DNA of 64,000 nt from Acidobacteriaceae bacterium. GTDB taxonomy: Bacteria > Acidobacteriota > Terriglobia > Terriglobales > Acidobacteriaceae. Every line of letters begins with the position of its first letter. Positions within the stretch are counted from its first letter, which is position 1. The stretch spans positions 310,001 to 374,000 of the forward strand of contig CAHJWL010000001.1 in NCBI GenBank assembly GCA_903642235.1, written 5' to 3'. A program made the translations under genes and the position numbers. This document shows positions 62,888 through 64,000 of this stretch, piece by piece. The notes beneath the pieces are model-generated. The model was not told the origin of the DNA, did not search any database, and saw only the letters and a program-made list of their open reading frames with translations.

Positions 62888-64000
62888 CTAACGTAAGAGA
62901 ATGGAGATCGCCTCATCGGCGGCGAAATCCTCCGCATGATCTGCCGGCAGCAGAGCGTAGCAGTTGGCACGGGCGTTCGCCTGAAGATCGCCCGAGCCCT
63001 TCCACGGAACGAGTCGCACCGAGGGCGCATCGGGTGCTGGCAGCAGCCGCGCAGGCAACAGCCGCGTAAGCCCAGGGCGAGCCGGCACCGCCTCTGCGAG
63101 TCTGGCCTGAGTGAAGAGCGGGGCGCGATCCGCCTGGCCGCCGATCGCACGGAGCAGCGGCGCCACAAAGCAAAGAAAGGTCACCTGGGTCGAGATGGGA
63201 TTTCCGGGGAGGCCAAAGAAGAACGCCGGCTCGCGGCCTTCCCCGGCAGAAAGCGTGCCGAAGACGACGGGCTTGCCCGGCTGCATGCGGACACCGGTAA
63301 ACAGGAACGCTGCACCGGCGTGCGCGAGCGCCTGCTCGACCAGATCGTACTTGCCCATGGAGACGCCGCCCGAGAGCACAATCAGGTCGCACCGCCGCGC
63401 CTCCGACAGGGCGCGTGTGAGCGCCTCCAGATGATCGCGAACGATCGGCAGTTGCACCGCCTCGCCACCGGCATCAGCCACAAGAGCTGCCAGAGCATAG
63501 CTGTTCGAGTTTCGAATCTGCTGCGTGTCGGGCATCTCCTCCACTTCAACAAGCTCGTCACCGGTTGCAAGAATGGCGACGCGCGGCCTGCGAAAGACAG
63601 ACGCCCTCGCCGCCCCCAGCGATGCGGCAAGGGCGATCTCGGCAGCGCCCAGCCGCGTTCCCCGGCTCAGGGCAACCGCGCCCACTCGCAGTTCAGAGCC
63701 TCGCGGCACGATGTTCTGTCCGGCAGCGGGTGTGCGCTCGTCCGTAAAGCCGAGCCGGTCGTCTCCCCGCAGAACCGCGTGCTCCACCATCAACACGGCA
63801 TCAGCGCCGCGTGGCACAGGCGCGCCGGTCATGATCTCGATCGCCTGCTCGGGAAGGAGATCGGCGCCGGTCCATCGCTCGCCGGCGCGTAGCAGGCCGA
63901 CGATCGCGCGTTCGCCCGGCGATCCTGCCTTGACTGCGAAGCCGTCGCGCGTGGATCGATTAAAGGGTGGCTGGTCCCGGTCGGCGAGGACCGGCTGTGC
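62888..64000 (-). CDS. moeA: Molybdopterin molybdenumtransferase MoeA, partial
   Basis: MoeA inserts molybdate into molybdopterin-AMP. The frame is open to the window edge, so the N-terminus is missing. The visible part starts near VLADRDQPPFNRSTRDGFAV, a conserved early block with the catalytic-region Arg and Asp. It then has ATGDELVEVEEM, QIRNSNSYAL, SGGVSMGKYD and GLPGNPISTQVTF, the family signature of the MPT-binding domain. The C-terminal domain (from about residue 290 of this piece) is complete. It heads moeA-moaC on the minus strand. Confidence 0.95.
   Translation of the reverse strand, partial: AQPVLADRDQPPFNRSTRDGFAVKAGSPGERAIVGLLRAGERWTGADLLPEQAIEIMTGAPVPRGADAVLMVEHAVLRGDDRLGFTDERTPAAGQNIVPRGSELRVGAVALSRGTRLGAAEIALAASLGAARASVFRRPRVAILATGDELVEVEEMPDTQQIRNSNSYALAALVADAGGEAVQLPIVRDHLEALTRALSEARRCDLIVLSGGVSMGKYDLVEQALAHAGAAFLFTGVRMQPGKPVVFGTLSAGEGREPAFFFGLPGNPISTQVTFLCFVAPLLRAIGGQADRAPLFTQARLAEAVPARPGLTRLLPARLLPAPDAPSVRLVPWKGSGDLQANARANCYALLPADHAEDFAADEAISILLR

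Overview
The window is 64 kb of high-GC bacterial chromosome. Gene content points to Acidobacteriota, probably class Terriglobia/Acidobacteriaceae. Evidence: PEP-CTERM surface proteins, an F1 ATP synthase cluster with two b-type subunits but no a or c genes beside it, a family 92 glycoside hydrolase, a plant-style AroD-AroE fusion, and many acidobacterial-type secreted hydrolases. The assignment is inference from gene content; no rRNA is present. All but the 44.6-54 kb segment and parts of 54-62 kb reads as ordinary core chromosome.

Layout. 0-3.5 kb (+): the end of an Mrp/ApbC ATPase, then hrcA-grpE-dnaJ (heat-shock repressor and co-chaperones, no dnaK). 3.5-7.8 kb (-): aroB, a ubiE/menG methyltransferase, a CDF metal exporter and a PASTA protein. 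8-17 kb: a PEP-CTERM protein, a TerC membrane protein, tatB-tatC with an M28 peptidase, a DUF2203 protein, two lipoproteins and a sugar-type aminotransferase. 17.4-24.8 kb (+): hfq, a structured 530-bp gap, then atpF'-atpF-atpH-atpA-atpG-atpD-atpC. 24.8-44.3 kb: aroDE fusion, pgeF, a polytopic glycosyltransferase, sugar isomerase, flavin reductase, topoisomerase IB, a second PEP-CTERM protein, an M3 peptidase, GH92, HU, SppA, a family 2 glycosyltransferase, proline dehydrogenase, and an ECF sigma/anti-sigma/DUF3106 set.

44.6-54.0 kb is a 9.4-kb integrated element in the 3' half of a tRNA-Val(CAC) gene. It is bounded by 48-bp perfect direct repeats, with candidate integrase arm-binding repeats just inside both ends. 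It encodes a tyrosine integrase, an AlpA-like excisionase, an HK97-type major capsid protein, a tail tape-measure-like protein, small regulators and several proteins I cannot place. I see no portal, terminase, prohead protease, tail tube, lysis or replication gene. It looks like a minimal phage-derived or satellite-like element, or a heavily reduced prophage, and is the best candidate for an undescribed system here.

54-62 kb is an accessory stretch next to the element: a headless gene fragment, a NUDIX hydrolase overlapping dinB tail to tail, a YG1-type alpha/beta hydrolase, an NmrA-type oxidoreductase divergent from a LysR regulator, a decayed SDR/YcaC chimera, and a cupin protein. 62.3-64 kb (-) returns to core genes with moeA (running off the edge) and moaC of molybdenum cofactor synthesis.
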